From Endocalyx cinctus (taxonomy: Eukaryota > Ascomycota > Sordariomycetes > Amphisphaeriales > Apiosporaceae), in assembly GCA_001600455.1 (NCBI GenBank), contig BCKC01000002.1:2370171-2434170 (forward strand): a DNA stretch of 64,000 bases, in the 5' to 3' direction. Numbering within the stretch: the first letter of the stretch is position 1; each line of letters begins with the position of its first letter. The position numbers and the translations under genes are program-made. The notes beneath the pieces are model-generated. The model saw nothing but the letters and a program-made list of their open reading frames with translations, was not told the DNA's origin and ran no database searches. Positions 35,069-45,290 of the stretch are shown here, piece after piece.

Positions 35069-36470
35069 CTACTCAGGCAAGAACGGGATCATGGAGCCCA
35101 AAACGATAGTCCGACCTAGTCATAACTTATCATATATAATGATTAATGATTATGATCTTGTCGTATTATGCCTGGTTACTACAGCTAGCCCCTTCAAAAA
35201 GAAAAACATCTACACTTAGATGTTCTACGTATACCTCTCACAGAGTATACTCGGGTGTAGTTGGTGCTATTAAGTGGAGCAAAGACATTATCTCAACAAG
35301 ATAGGTTTCCAGGCGGGGTTAAGGTTTTATGCTCGCAGATATTAATATATGTAAGAACTCCCAAGACAAATATAAAACAATATTTTGGGAAGAGAAAATG
35401 CCGGGTTCATAAACCTTCAAGGCCGAGCTAAGGGTCCTGCTCATGTAAGCGAGTATCTCCGTGCTGTTGTCTCCGCCTCCGGCTCGACTCTTGGCGCCGG
35501 ACGATCTCGAACCGGGCTTGTCTCTACTGCATCTAAAGATATAGAATGTTTGAAGCAAAAAAAAAAAAAAAAAAAAGCGGACATAGCTTCTCCATCATCG
35601 AAATGTCCGTGCCACATATCACGATAGTTAAGTGTGGGTATAGATCCGCTATCGCGATGAATCCACAAACACAGATGGGGAACGTTTTCCATCCGCCATC
35701 CGTGCGTCGAATGGATAGGTAGCGGGGATGGTTAGAGAAGCTTCGCGAGGTTTAGGCTCATGTTACCGTTCTTGGCCTTATGGGAGACAGAGCTATCGAA
35801 ATAGGTGCTGGCGATGATAAATATCGAAGAACTTTTTGACCTTATCTCCGAACTATCAACCCTCCTAACTTAACTAATATAGGGAATTTATGAAATATCA
35901 GCGTGCCTGTTTAGAAGTCCTGATTTATTAAGGCTTTAAGTCAAAGACTACGTACGGCCGGAGATGACGGTTATCGCTATTCCTAGAAATGAAAGCTGCG
36001 AAGATGGTATTGTTAAGCTGTCTGCGGATTTATGGGACAAGCAGATAAATTATTACGGTTAAAAGAAGAAGAAAAAAGAACCATTCAAAATTATACATAT
36101 TAATGATAATCACCGCGACGTAAATTTGATATAAGAAAGGGAAGGTTTTTGGGGTGGAGCATAATAACTTGAAAGGAATCAAGTAGATCTTATTATACCT
36201 ACGTACTAAGCTCCTATCTCAAGACCAACGTCGAAGCGTTTTGAAGAAAATAATAATAACAACGGTACGCTCATCAAAAGATCCACACGTATTCTGAGGA
36301 CGTCTCCCTATCTGCCCTACTCCAATCATCCGTCACTCAGGCAAAACCAGTAATCAGAAACAATTCGAAATTATTAGTGTAAATGCGCTCATATCGAGAT
36401 ATTATTTTGCGATCTCAGTTTGAAAAAGGAGATGTTCTCTCCCACCTCTCGGCCTATTTTTTTTTTTTTT
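35069..36470. other. intergenic, no gene recognised
   Basis: Between the GST-like fragment and the MDR reductase. Open frames around 35319-35692 on both strands look composition-driven or decayed, with an A-tract at about 35557-35574. No family recognised. Confidence 0.45.
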
Positions 36471-37535
36471 TTAGATGATCAACTTCGTGATCAGCTTTCC
36501 CTGGTTTCCACCCTCGAACAGCTTCATCCAAGTCTTGGGCTGGTCCTCGATGCGGGCTTCGACCACGGTCTCGGCGTCCCCGAGCTGGAGGCGGCCGTCG
36601 GCGGCGGCGCCGATGAGCTGGCCGAGCATCTCGGGGGCCTTGTCGAGCCAGTCGAGCATGATGAAGCCCTGGATGTTGATGCGGCCGGAGATGACCTCGA
36701 ACCAGTTCTTCAGGACGAGCGGCTCGCCCGTGTTGTAGTTGCTCACGGACCCGCAGACGGCGACGGTGCCGTGCCTCTTGATGCGCGTGAGCATCAGGTC
36801 CAGCACGCGCCCGCCCACGTTGTCAAAGTAGAGGTCCACCTCGTCCGGCGTCGCCTCGACGAGGTCCGCCTCGAACGTCGCGCTCTTGTAGTTGAGGCAC
36901 TCGTGCGCGCCCAGCACGTCCTTGACCCACCTGCACTTCTCGTCCGAGCCCGCGATCCCGATGACCCGCTTGGCGCCGAGGATCTTGACGGCGATCTGGA
37001 TCGCCATGTTGCCCGTCGCGCCGGCCGCGGCCGAGATGACGATGGTGTCCTCGGGCTTGGCCTTGCCGGCGTAGTACAGGCCGCCGTAGGCGGCCATGCC
37101 CGAGGCGCCGAAAGCGCCGAGGTAGTGCGTCAAGGGGAGGCCGTTGGGTAGAGGGGACAGATGCTGCGAGGTGGCCGCTTCCAGCACGACGTACTCGCTC
37201 CAGTTGCCGAGGTGGAAGTCCATGACGTGCTCACCCACCTTGAAGTCTGGCGAGGCGGACTCAACGATCTCGGCGATGATGCCGGATCGCATGGGTGAGC
37301 CTACGGCCACGGTCGGCACGTAGAAGCGCTGGTCTGATACAGTGCTCTGGATGAAGTTGCGGAGACCCGTGTCGTTAGAGAAGTACAGGATCTTAGCTAA
37401 GAGTTGACCTTCCTTCAGCTCGGGGAGGGGGATGGTCTGTAGCTTGAAGGTGGATTCGGGTCCCTCTAGGATAGGTGCGCCAGTGGGCTTGGATGCCAAC
37501 ACCCATTGCTTGGTAGTTCGTGGTGTAGATGCCAT
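36471..37535 (-). CDS. MDR-family NADP-dependent alkenal/enone reductase
   Basis: Medium-chain dehydrogenase/reductase of the zinc-free leukotriene B4 dehydrogenase type, which reduces an activated C=C bond using NADPH. Intronless; the first ATG of the frame is at 37535 (the open frame extends further with no ATG), giving 354 aa. Signatures: a GroES-like N-terminal domain, LGAFGASGMAAYGGL, the nucleotide-binding AAAGATGNMA (residues 169-178), YFDNVGG and a C-terminal GKLITKL. No zinc-ligand cysteine pattern of classical alcohol dehydrogenases is seen. GC content is clearly higher than in the surrounding intergenic DNA. It is the right-most plausible cluster enzyme; it could reduce an enone in the product or act in general detoxification. 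Confidence 0.85.
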   Translation of the reverse strand: MASTPRTTKQWVLASKPTGAPILEGPESTFKLQTIPLPELKEGQLLAKILYFSNDTGLRNFIQSTVSDQRFYVPTVAVGSPMRSGIIAEIVESASPDFKVGEHVMDFHLGNWSEYVVLEAATSQHLSPLPNGLPLTHYLGAFGASGMAAYGGLYYAGKAKPEDTIVISAAAGATGNMAIQIAVKILGAKRVIGIAGSDEKCRWVKDVLGAHECLNYKSATFEADLVEATPDEVDLYFDNVGGRVLDLMLTRIKRHGTVAVCGSVSNYNTGEPLVLKNWFEVISGRINIQGFIMLDWLDKAPEMLGQLIGAAADGRLQLGDAETVVEARIEDQPKTWMKLFEGGNQGKLITKLII

Positions 37536-38864
37536 TTTTTCTTCGTGTGATATCTTACTTTTTTTTTTCACTTGCTACAAATCCCAAGGCAAAAAAAATA
37601 ATGAAAGTTATAGCCAAGCTCTATCTAGACTTAATCGATTTTGTTTTTTATAAATGTTTATAGCAGCGCGTCAAATGGTGGCAACCAGTAACGGTGCGAG
37701 CGGAGTTATTTACCTAGGCATTGATAGATGTGGGTTTTCACATTACGATGAAGAGGGGCTGTATCGATAGGTTACAGGGACAACGTATCGACATGACTAA
37801 ATGAGAGCAACTAACCAAGAGAGAGGGGACAGTGATCTCGCCACAGGCATCTATTCCTTGATCACCTCCCTTGGTAATTTCCTGAACAATACTCAAGAAG
37901 CTAGCCACGATTGTTTGGATACCAATATTGTATGGATATTCTTTTCCATAGCAGTTTAGAGAGTAATGAGGATTTTGCGCGTAATCTACATGCATCTACC
38001 CTTTGAAGTAGTACGATGTAGCCGCGATAAATTATATTCATCAGTAAACAAACATATTCAGGTAGGGTACCCATTCATTCTGCTTGGTTTGTAGTGTAGA
38101 GCCGTCTTACCAGCTTACCTACGCCCTATCGAATGTTCGTTTCACTAGTAAAGGCTATCAGAAATTTCCTTTTCCCCTCCTCCACTTATCGAAAGACGGG
38201 AGAACCCATGCAAGTGCGGAAATAACGTGGTCGCCAAAAAGAGATGAAACTAGTACACGTAGTACGTAGTTCCTAGCCTACCTACCAACGGCCGATACTT
38301 CCAAAAACAGAATAGACGAGAGATACAGGGTCGACGATGACTTAAAATTGGAGCGGTCCGCCTTGATCGGGAGAGCCGAAAAATTTATAACGAGAGGGAT
38401 TTTGCTACGAAAGTACACAATCCTAGAATGAAGAGAAGAGACGCTAAGTAAAAGCGAATGAATAAAACTGCTTGGTGGTTCGAGATCGAAATAGTTAACG
38501 GAGTGACGGAGTATAACCCATACCTAAGTAGGTACCTACTTGAGTATATATACGGCAGAGAAAAGAGGCAACTATAATTACGAAGGATCCAACAACATAG
38601 CATAACTGTTAGTAGTTTATTACTTTCTATTAAGCGTCTAGAAGGACTTAGACTAAACTACTATAGAGGTCTCTATCGAATGGTTTTCTATGCCCTCCCC
38701 TTGCTTAGCATAACCAAGATCTATTGCCACTTGGTCGCCAAAACATTTTCATAAGGGTAGCACTAAGACTCTAAAACCCTTATAAGTTAGCGGATATTAG
38801 TACTAAATAGATACTAATATTTAGTAACTTCATCCTCTAAGATGTTCAGTCAGTGGTCCATAAG

Positions 38865-38878
38865 CTAACCCTAACCCT
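38865..38878. repeat. interstitial telomere-like repeat
   Basis: CTAACCCTAACCCT corresponds to just over two units of the fungal telomere repeat TTAGGG on the other strand. It is too short to prove a telomere healing event. Confidence 0.5.
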
Positions 38879-38904
38879 GAGAAAAGAATTACTACCAACT
38901 CCCA

Positions 38905-38932
38905 ACTAGGAACCACCTACTAGGAACCACCT
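38905..38932. repeat. 14-bp exact tandem duplication
   Basis: ACTAGGAACCACCT occurs twice in succession (38905-38918 and 38919-38932), close to the telomere-like repeat. No function is evident. Confidence 0.85.
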
Positions 38933-39651
38933 TAGATAGGCAGTAATTTCGTATGTGAGAATTTATGATCATCTAATTTCTCATTATTTATTTTCTAAGA
39001 AGAGTTTGTTTCCAGTTTCTCCAATAATGTGTACGTACCCCTTTAATTTGCGTTACTAAAAGGCCTTGGCCGGTGGGGAGGGATAAGGTCTTAGCCGAGG
39101 CCCTATCGTTTGCCGTGGAGTTTCGGACTTTTTAACAGGTAAACCTAGCTTCTAAACATCTGTTCAACATTGGTATCTTAAGTTAATCGAAAGAGGTATT
39201 TCAATGGACTGAAAATGAGAGCTTTACGCTGGTTCATCGATTGCATCAGTGATAACTATCATCAATACACTGATACCTATACGAGGTATAAAGACTGAGA
39301 ACGCACTATAGAAAGTATGGGAATGGGAATGCCACTACCCAACTACCTAAGCTTTCATTTTCGTAGACTACTTATATATGCAGGTGAGATCTAAAATCTG
39401 AGTATCGGACGGCATTTGAATAGAAGAGCATAAATAGGTACGGCACAGACACAATAGACGTATCGGAATGAATAGATGCAAGGCTAGGTAAGGTTCGTAA
39501 CGCATTGTTGTTGTAGTCATTAAATTCGCTGGACGGGAGGCCATAATGCCATTGACTAACTCTGTAGTCTTGTCCCGCGTTTTCTTGGTTGATTCCCCCC
39601 CCTTTTATCTCCTAATTTTTTATTCCGTCCCAAATTGGCTTTTTTTTTTTT

Positions 39652-41224
39652 TTACTCCCTGCTCAGAATCCATTTCTTCTCTACTTTAATGCCATTATGT
39701 GGCAGCGGACGGCCCAGCTCTTTCGTAGTCAACCCCTTCTCGGACCCGGACTCGTCGGCGGCGGCGGCGGCTCCCGCGGAAGAGCCCTGGTTGGCCGTGG
39801 ACGCGCCGAGGTAGTAATCGTCCATCTCCCAGGTCGACAGGTTCTCCGTGCCCGGATTATTGCTGCGCTGCTTCTTTTTGCTGCTGCTTGGCTTATTACC
39901 GGACCCGAACGTCACGATACCTTCGTCCGTATCCTCCCTCAGCCGGGACCCGCCGCTTCGCTTCTTGTACTTGCTATATAACGGCCGGAGCATCGGCAAG
40001 CTGACGCAGAGGATCGCGAGGTTGGGCTCGAGGCTGAACAGGAAGACCGTCGTCGGCATGGTTCCCGTGACGTTGCTGGTTAGGTCTATCGTCGAGATGT
40101 AGATCAGCCGGAACACGGCACATACGACACAGCTATACGTAGAATATCCGTTAGTCCAAGAGAGAAGAATATGGATCCCTTAAAAAGTGGCCAGAGGGGG
40201 TTAAAAAAAAGGGGGAGGGGGGGTAAGGTCATACGCGATACCCAACAGGAAGCAGGACATGATACCGAGTTTGTCCGTACGTCGCATTTTCAAGGACCAG
40301 ATGCTGCGCATGGGCAAGGCCATGATAATGATGTCTCCGAGAGCGTTCGTTGCGATCAACGACTGGATCAAGCTGATATACGCTCCGCACTTTCCTAGGC
40401 CCGTCCACTGCGCTGAAACCGGGGTGCAGATGAAGATGCAGGCGAAAACATAGGCTAACCACCATAGTGCCACGAATACCAATATGATTTTCGCCGCGCG
40501 GTGGATGAAATCCATAACAAAGACTCGCATAAAAAAGCACAGCATACTCGCTTTCACGCATGCGAGCAAGGTAACGTAGACAGGTTGCATCCCAAAGGTC
40601 AACTGAGGGTGTGTGAGCGATTAATCGTTTCCGGGACTTGAAATTGGTCTTACCTCCAGAATGAATGGGATGTTAACGGCAACTACAAGTAGTGATGATG
40701 TTAGCTATGGGCGTCGGTGACCCCTTTTATAAGGAGGATATATGCATGAAATTGGGTAATGGAATCATACGTTCAGGATGTGTTAATAGGCTGTAACCGC
40801 TTCCCACAGGGGCGACTGAAAAGTAAACCATCAGTTTCTACTACTCGTTAAGTATTCTTTCGTCTCGTCACTCACAAAGTGCGGAACAGATGAGCATAGC
40901 AACACCCAAGGGCTGTAAAAGAACGATTAGTAACCACAGGTCTTTCGGTTAGGCAATTTCTCGATCACGTACTGTCGCTACAATAACAAAGCCATCATCC
41001 CATCCTAAACCAGGTCCGGTTACACGACCTATAATTCTCACGGAAACGACGAGGAGGACGAGACTGACGACACTACAACAAACTTTATTAATATTTTTCT
41101 TTTTCTTTTCTAATTCTTAGATGAGTCATCAACCCTTTTTTTTTAATGTCACTTACATGCAATTGACGATCAGCTCGGCCTTCACATATTCTAAAATCGG
41201 ATAATAGATTTCGGGGACTGCCAT
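39652..41224 (-). CDS. rhodopsin-domain integral membrane protein (second)
   Basis: Seven exons: 41224-41157, 41072-40973, 40912-40876, 40815-40771, 40682-40654, 40602-40235 and 40132-39652; introns 84, 60, 60, 88, 51 and 102 nt; 375 aa. The reading rests on continuous family signatures: RVTGPGLGWDDGF, then KASMLCFFMRVF, WWLAYVFACIFICTPVSAQW, NALGDIIIMALPM, RLIYISTIDL and EPNLAILCVSLPMLRP. This is the fungal rhodopsin-domain (SAT4/PTH11-like) family with about seven membrane segments at the plasma membrane. The C-terminal tail (about 110 residues) is hydrophilic, with a basic patch and an Ala/Ser-rich stretch. The small 37-, 45- and 29-nt exons are the least certain part. Function is unknown. 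It is related in family, not closely in sequence, to the protein at 4027-5517. Confidence 0.8.
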
Positions 41225-43230
41225 GGCCGAAGCAGGTGTGAAGGAAAGGGAAAAAACAAGGGATGGGATGGAATCATTGATTTTTTTTTCTCAATCAACT
41301 CAAAGTTCGAAGGTTCGAAAAGGTAGTATTTGGAGTAACATGAACATTGATATATTTATGATCATCTCATTCCTTTCTGGGCGCATTTACATCTCAGGGA
41401 TTGTGGGTTATGGTGCAATCTGGTCACAGAGGAGCAGTTATCGTAATATTGTGGAGTAACATCACATACGATGAGAACTGCGGTACGCAACCGAAACCGT
41501 GAAAGAGGTGAGAACACAGGTAGACATGGAAATCCCGGGGTAACTCAATCTAGGTTTAGCCCTGCAACCATGGTTACATCAAATCTAGTGCGAAATATCT
41601 GCTGGTTCATACAAGTTGATTAACTTGGCCAGTGTGGTAGACATGGAAGGTAAATCTGCATGGCTGCATGGGTATTTATCTCTTGTGAAATCTCTGCCAA
41701 ATTTCCCATACGCTCCTGGTGAAGATTTTTACTGGTACAGGATTATACCCAGTACCAATAGTTACTAAGCCTTGATACGGCTACATAGTATACGTATACT
41801 ACACTATACCTATTATGCGAGCGGGAGGGTGGTTGCTCAACATCCGGTTACTTTGCATTTCTATACTACTACCTGTAAGCAGATACACTTATCTTTAAGC
41901 AACTATATCCAACTCTTTGAATTATCAGATCTCTAACTCACGTAGTAAATCATCTCCATACCTTCCATCCTTCCTCTGAATCAATACTATTCGGCTAATA
42001 GTGGATGCTCCCGCTTATTTGGTATGCTATATCGAACCTCACCACGTTTGTTCAGTACGAAACATAATAATAGGACCGGCCGGATGCGTACGGAGTAAGT
42101 ATGTCTGCCAGTCTTCTAGTCTGTCAGTTTGTAGATCTATCTTCCAAGAGAGGATTAGGACCCTCATCTTATCCATAACAGTCTAGCTATAATCAATCAT
42201 CGGTGTTCCTGACATATATGTACATGTCGCAGCGTACACTACGTACCGTTACACTACACTAGGTTAGCAGTTCACTCCACTTGGGAAAATGAAAATTTCT
42301 AACCGAGGCCCACACAGCGGGGATTTTCTCTGTCTGTTTTCTTCATACGTAATTTGAACTGCGGGAACAAAATAATTGCGCGAGTACTTTGTACAGCAGT
42401 TTCATTCTGATTAATACGTGGAGACCATGTCTTGTTCGCACCCACACAGTACCAGTACCAGGTTTGACTGATACAATTTACGCCTCGATGTTCCTGTCAT
42501 TATAGATCGATGACGGTAATTTTTCCTTTTCCTTCGCCTTGTTTTTTTTTTTTTTTTTTTTTTTTTAATAAAAAAGAAAACTAGGATGAACCTTGATTTA
42601 GCAGAGGAGAAGGGTGAGAGAGGGGATCATCAATTATTCGCAGAACCACCCTATGTAATACCAATACTTGGCTTTCGGAGAGAGGCCGATGTCAAGCGTC
42701 GTTTTTCCAATGAGCGACAGAAAAGAAACTCGATAGTGACCTGCTATTTCTATCTGATTGTTAGTAGATAATATCACAATCGAAGTTTTCTTACATGAGT
42801 ACACGACCATTATCATGATACGCGGCCTAGCTATTCTATACTTTATACTTCAAGGTTAGAAACAGTATCGAGAGAAACCCCACTAAAGACGGCGCATTTC
42901 GTGGTCTGGGTGGCTTCTGGTAAGACGGGACGGCACGGAAATATGACGATAACACGCCGTGGCGATGCCCTTAGTGTAGACTGCGAACCATAAAAGATTT
43001 AATAAGGTTCCCTATCTTATACCCGTCGACGTAATAACTCTATCTTTCAATCATTCCATTAAGTGTAGTAATTTATATAAGTAATATAAGGACTTATTCG
43101 TAGTCTTTCATAATTAATAAATAATGCGATTCTATCGTTCTCCGCAGACATCCTGGACAGTTTTGGTGTTGACATGACATCCGAAGCATCGTCGTTTTAT
43201 CTATATGCTGTGGCTCCACGGTGTTTCTCG
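41225..43230. other. intergenic, no gene recognised
   Basis: About 2 kb between two minus-strand genes. It contains a long T-run (about 42541-42566). Short open frames are not supported by any family signature. Confidence 0.5.
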
Positions 43231-44380
43231 CTATATGCCAGGTAACCCCACAACTGATCTTAAAATCGGTATCCAACGGGGTAAGATGTAGACTGAGTAC
43301 AACCCCATGAGTGCGACGAGAAGTCCAGTATACTGCGTTTTGGCAGAGGGGGGGGGGGGAAGGCGATATATGTTAGTATTCTGGTAACATGTAAATAAAT
43401 CGGGTTGGCGTAAAGAATAAACTCACCTTCTCGAACCAAGTATGGAAGTAAATAGCTGTCATGAGTAACATCCACCAACATAAGGACACTACGCCGAGGG
43501 CAAATTTCCCCCCAATGCCCAATCTGGCTTTTTCGTTATTAGTATCATCATCATCGCCCTGGTGCGGCCCCGCTTCGACGCCCGCACTTTTCAGCGCCCC
43601 GTCTCCCATGATGACGGCCCTCTCGTCGCGCCGCCTTAAGAAGCCGAAGCGCGCGAGGCCACCCGCCCTGAGAACGACCCAACCCACCTCCTGGACGAGA
43701 AAGAAGCTTCCCAGCACGAGGAGGAAGACGTGACCGGAGATGTCGTGACCGCCGCTCCAGCGACCCCCGGCCGCCCTGCAGGCCGCGGCGGTGAAGGCGT
43801 CCTTCTTGTCGGAGATCCCCCGATCGACGGCCGACTCGGCCACCTCGCACTTGCCGCCGGTGAACCGGAAGCCGCGGTCTATGATGGGAGGGCCGAAGCA
43901 CCACTGCGTGACGAGGAACCACCAGCCGGTCACGAGCGCCCAGCGGATCCACGCTTTCGCTTTCTTGGCCGCGGCGCCGGCGCTCGAGGGGACGGAGACG
44001 CCCGGGTGCGTTAGAATAAACACAGCGAACGCAACGGTGATCCACGCCCATCCGCGCTTCACGAACAGGGTGTTGAAGTAGTTATCTTTCCGGGCGAAGT
44101 ACGAGGGCGCTAGCTCTTTCGGGTGGGCTTGGCCTGTTGCGTCGTAAGGACTCGCGCGGGTCTCGGGGCTTAAGACGGAGAAAAACGTGCCAAAGATGAG
44201 GATGGCCGGAAATATGAGGAGGATTAGTCGTTCAATCGGTGTGGGCAGGTATGGAGAGTGTCGCGTATTTGACGTGGAGGTTACCGTCGAGGAGATAGGC
44301 GAACCGCTATTCTTACGACCACTGTTTTCAGCACCAGCCATTTTGACTGGTCTTGATCTTATCGAGTCTGTATTGGCCAT
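43231..44380 (-). CDS. FIT family ER membrane protein (Scs3-like)
   Basis: Fat storage-inducing transmembrane protein, which acts in the ER membrane on lipid-droplet formation and phospholipid balance. Exons are 44380-43427 and 43332-43231 (94-nt intron, phase 0), 351 aa. Hydrophobic segments include LILLIFPAILIFGTFF, WITVAFAVFIL and FLLVLGSFFLVQE. The family histidines are visible: WSGGHDISGH (His212, His217) and YFHTWFEK (His313), which in FIT proteins are proposed catalytic lipid-phosphatase-like residues. The second exon restores the conserved YTGLLVAL and LPRWIP end. A hydrophilic loop (about 243-285, Asp/Asn-rich) separates the two histidine motifs. It is most likely housekeeping, not part of the cluster. 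Confidence 0.88.
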
Positions 44381-45290
44381 GGTAGGAGGGAATGCATCAG
44401 CTATATCCTTTTGGTGCGTACTGATATATACAAGTTATTGAATAGGACGTGGTCGAAATGAGATGTACAATAACTCAATTAGCCGAAAATTAACAGTGCA
44501 ATAATAGCGCAATGGCTCATCAAAGTAACAGACCAATTTAATTAAAAGAGTCACCTTGTATAAAACCACATCTCTTTTTCGTTTAGATATTAAGGAGGGA
44601 ATATAAGTATGTGTAGATGTAGGCTGGCAGGATAGGGACCTTAGCAATGACGTTTACATAGCTTCAAAAGCTAGCTGGCTAAGTACCGATACTCCGTATG
44701 CGATTTAGCACTTTCTGGCGCCACGAATAAGTACCGCCACATTACCCAAAAAAGAATCTAGGGTTAAAGACGCCACTCTCACTTGCTAAAAGACTTCACC
44801 GTATCGGGCTATGACTCAAGTCAAATGGATACAGAACAAATTCGTATGGTAAAGTCACGTTATTTATCACAAAAACGAAGTCACAAGAGGTTTTTTTTAT
44901 AGTGCATTCTTTTTTATTAATGCTATTCATAGACAATTTTCATCGACTTTGACATGGCCAATGAATGGGTGTCATTGTATCTACCATTCCATGACTCCTC
45001 TAGTTCATGTAAAACCGAAAACTCCGATCACCCCTGGTAGAGGATCTCAAAAATCAAATGCCCTACTATGTCCGTGGAAGAAGATGAATGAAAAAAAGAG
45101 GGGGAAAGAAAAAAAAAAGTATATCAAATGTCCAAATGCCCACAGGGCCAGTAAAAGAAGTGAAAAAAGAGTAATGAAGGAAAAGGTGTATTGATCAAGA
45201 ACCGCATGTCAATGATATCACTGTTGCAGTAGACGTCGTTGTGCTTTTTGGGCGATGGCGTGTCGATGAGGAACTAATACCAGCCGCTCC
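44381..45290. other. intergenic, no gene recognised
   Basis: FIT gene promoter region and the 3' flank of the glucanase gene. Purine-rich runs at about 45085-45190; no gene recognised. Confidence 0.5.

Larger units (their letters stand above)
37536..39651. other. long intergenic region with small repeats
   Basis: About 2.1 kb without a supported gene. It contains a short telomere-like sequence (38865-38878) and an exact 14-bp tandem duplication (38905-38932). The MDR reductase promoter must lie at the left end. Confidence 0.5.

Noticed and set aside
35319..35692. Minus-strand frames with Gly/Ser-rich and His/Asp-containing stretches upstream of the reductase
   Set aside because: No family recognised, interrupted by an A/T homopolymer and without splice support.
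36420..37151. Long plus-strand open frame opposite the MDR reductase
   Set aside because: It is the antisense shadow of a GC-rich gene, with Arg/Gly/Asp-rich composition and no family motif.
43551..44081. Overlapping frames on both strands within the FIT gene
   Set aside because: Arg-rich shadow frames of a GC-rich coding exon.
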